Source: an uncultured Porphyromonas sp. (lineage in GTDB: Bacteria; Bacteroidota; Bacteroidia; Bacteroidales; Porphyromonadaceae). Taken from it: a DNA stretch of 6,995 nt. The notes under the pieces were generated by a model. That model had not been told where the DNA came from, searched no databases, and saw only the letters and a program-made list of their open reading frames with translations. Below, piece after piece: positions 6,205 through 6,995 of this stretch. The position numbers and the translations under genes are program-made. The DNA lies in assembly GCA_943912835.1 (NCBI GenBank), contig CALTVJ010000075.1:1-6995 (forward strand), given 5' to 3'. Positions within the stretch are counted from its first letter, which is position 1. Every line of letters begins with the position of its first letter.

Positions 6205-6995
6205 TTAGTTGTGAACTAAGTGTTTTCTGTGTTTTAGATATAGCATTGGTCGCTTACTTAACCAATAAATCAAAGGATACTTCAGGTATAGCCAAGTTTG
6301 GAAGTCATCGTTGAGATCTATGTCTAAAGGTAAAATATGCTCTTGAGCATACTTCCATCCCTCTAATAGAGCTTCTTGACGTGCTGGTAAGGTTTCATCA
6401 TTAAGCACGCCACGATCAATTTCTCTTAGCATAATGATTTCGTGTGTGCATAAGGTCCTTATATAGCAAGATTTGAGCAGTAGCTCGATCTCTTGTGGAT
6501 AACTTTTGCCGTTGAGGAGTAAGTACCACAGATGTAACAAATCTGTAAGTAGACGAGTGCCTTTACTCATGGTTGATCCAGGTCGACCAACTCGATAGTG
6601 ATAGTAACGTTTATCAACGAGCCCAACCTTGATGTTATTTAGGCTAAATAAGGACAGGGTATAATGGACATCTTCACAGTAATAGCCCGCCACAAAGGCC
6701 AAGGACTTGGCTAAATCGGCACGATATAGACCACTCCATACGACGGCACTAAGTCTGCCTGCCAAATAAGCTTTGAGTACCTCGCTACCTTCATAATAGG
6801 TTAGTTTACCTTGACCACGAGAACGCAAATGTTTTGCTTTTTTGATCGGGTGAAATTTGAAAATATCTATTTCGGGTTTCGACATAGCCACATGTATCAG
6901 CTCGCTGTACATATCAAGCTCTAGCCAATCATCGCTGTCGACAAAAGAGATGTAATCGCCTTGGGCGAGGCTTAAGCCCACATTACGGGCGACCG
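6205..6995 (-). CDS. Family 2 glycosyltransferase, 5' end beyond the window
   Basis: The frame stays open to the right edge, so the N-terminus (probably 80-90 residues, including the first nucleotide-sugar-binding strand) is missing. The visible part has 262 residues. It begins VARNVGLSLAQGDYISFVDSDDW, the classic GT-A fold (PF00535) segment; the DSDD at fragment residues 19-22 is the DxD metal and UDP-sugar-binding site. A GTG at 6981 could be mistaken for a start, but the in-frame VARN before it is conserved family sequence. Further family marks are VWSGLYRADL, YYCEDVHYTLSLF (the ED is the likely catalytic-base motif) and YYHYRVGRPGSTM. No membrane helix is evident, so it probably acts on the cytoplasmic side in cell-surface glycan synthesis. 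It is followed after 9 bases by the MFS transporter gene. Donor and acceptor cannot be told. Confidence 0.88.
   Translation of the reverse strand, partial: VARNVGLSLAQGDYISFVDSDDWLELDMYSELIHVAMSKPEIDIFKFHPIKKAKHLRSRGQGKLTYYEGSEVLKAYLAGRLSAVVWSGLYRADLAKSLAFVAGYYCEDVHYTLSLFSLNNIKVGLVDKRYYHYRVGRPGSTMSKGTRLLTDLLHLWYLLLNGKSYPQEIELLLKSCYIRTLCTHEIIMLREIDRGVLNDETLPARQEALLEGWKYAQEHILPLDIDLNDDFQTWLYLKYPLIYWLSKRPMLYLKHRKHLVHN

Noticed and set aside
1..6995. tRNA genes, CRISPR arrays, insertion sequences or phage genes
   Set aside because: No T-loop signature, regularly spaced repeats, transposase motifs or terminal inverted repeats were seen.

Overview
The window looks like chromosomal DNA from a Bacteroidota bacterium, most likely Bacteroidales (Porphyromonas-like). 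This rests on two upstream elements matching the Bacteroidetes -7 consensus TAnnTTTG, the lack of clear Shine-Dalgarno sequences, moderate GC content, and the style of the proteins (an AddB-type nuclease without a Walker A motif and an AmpG/PAT-like MFS carrier). The genus is an inference. All recognisable genes lie on the minus strand, so transcription runs from right to left.

Right part (3756-6995): a 5'-truncated family 2 glycosyltransferase runs off the right edge. Nine bases after its stop, a 430-residue 12-helix MFS transporter of the AmpG/PAT type begins. After a 76-base gap with its own -7 element comes a 356-residue sugar kinase of the APH fold that resembles N-acetylhexosamine 1-kinase (NahK). 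A hairpin terminator closes this unit at 3700-3733. The transporter and kinase together suggest uptake and anomeric phosphorylation of an amino sugar, perhaps from peptidoglycan or host glycans. The substrate is inferred, not shown.

Middle (445-3680): a separately transcribed gene for a 1056-residue AddB-like PD-(D/E)XK nuclease with the four cysteines of an AddB-type iron-sulphur cluster. Its start at 3615 is supported by a -7 element at 3650-3657. A perfect 9-bp-arm palindrome lies immediately upstream, where a regulator could bind. A perfect 16-bp hairpin followed by a T tract (323-363) terminates the transcript. No helicase partner (AddA) is visible.

Left part (1-322): no intact gene. 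A 45-codon reading frame (173-310, minus) carries the N-terminal signature of class V aminotransferases/cysteine desulfurases and then stops, so it looks like a gene remnant. Beyond it lies AT-rich DNA with some fold-back potential and no feature I can name.

No tRNA, rRNA, CRISPR array or insertion sequence was seen. The best candidates for follow-up are the promoter palindrome of the nuclease gene, the kinase/transporter pair, and the class V remnant.
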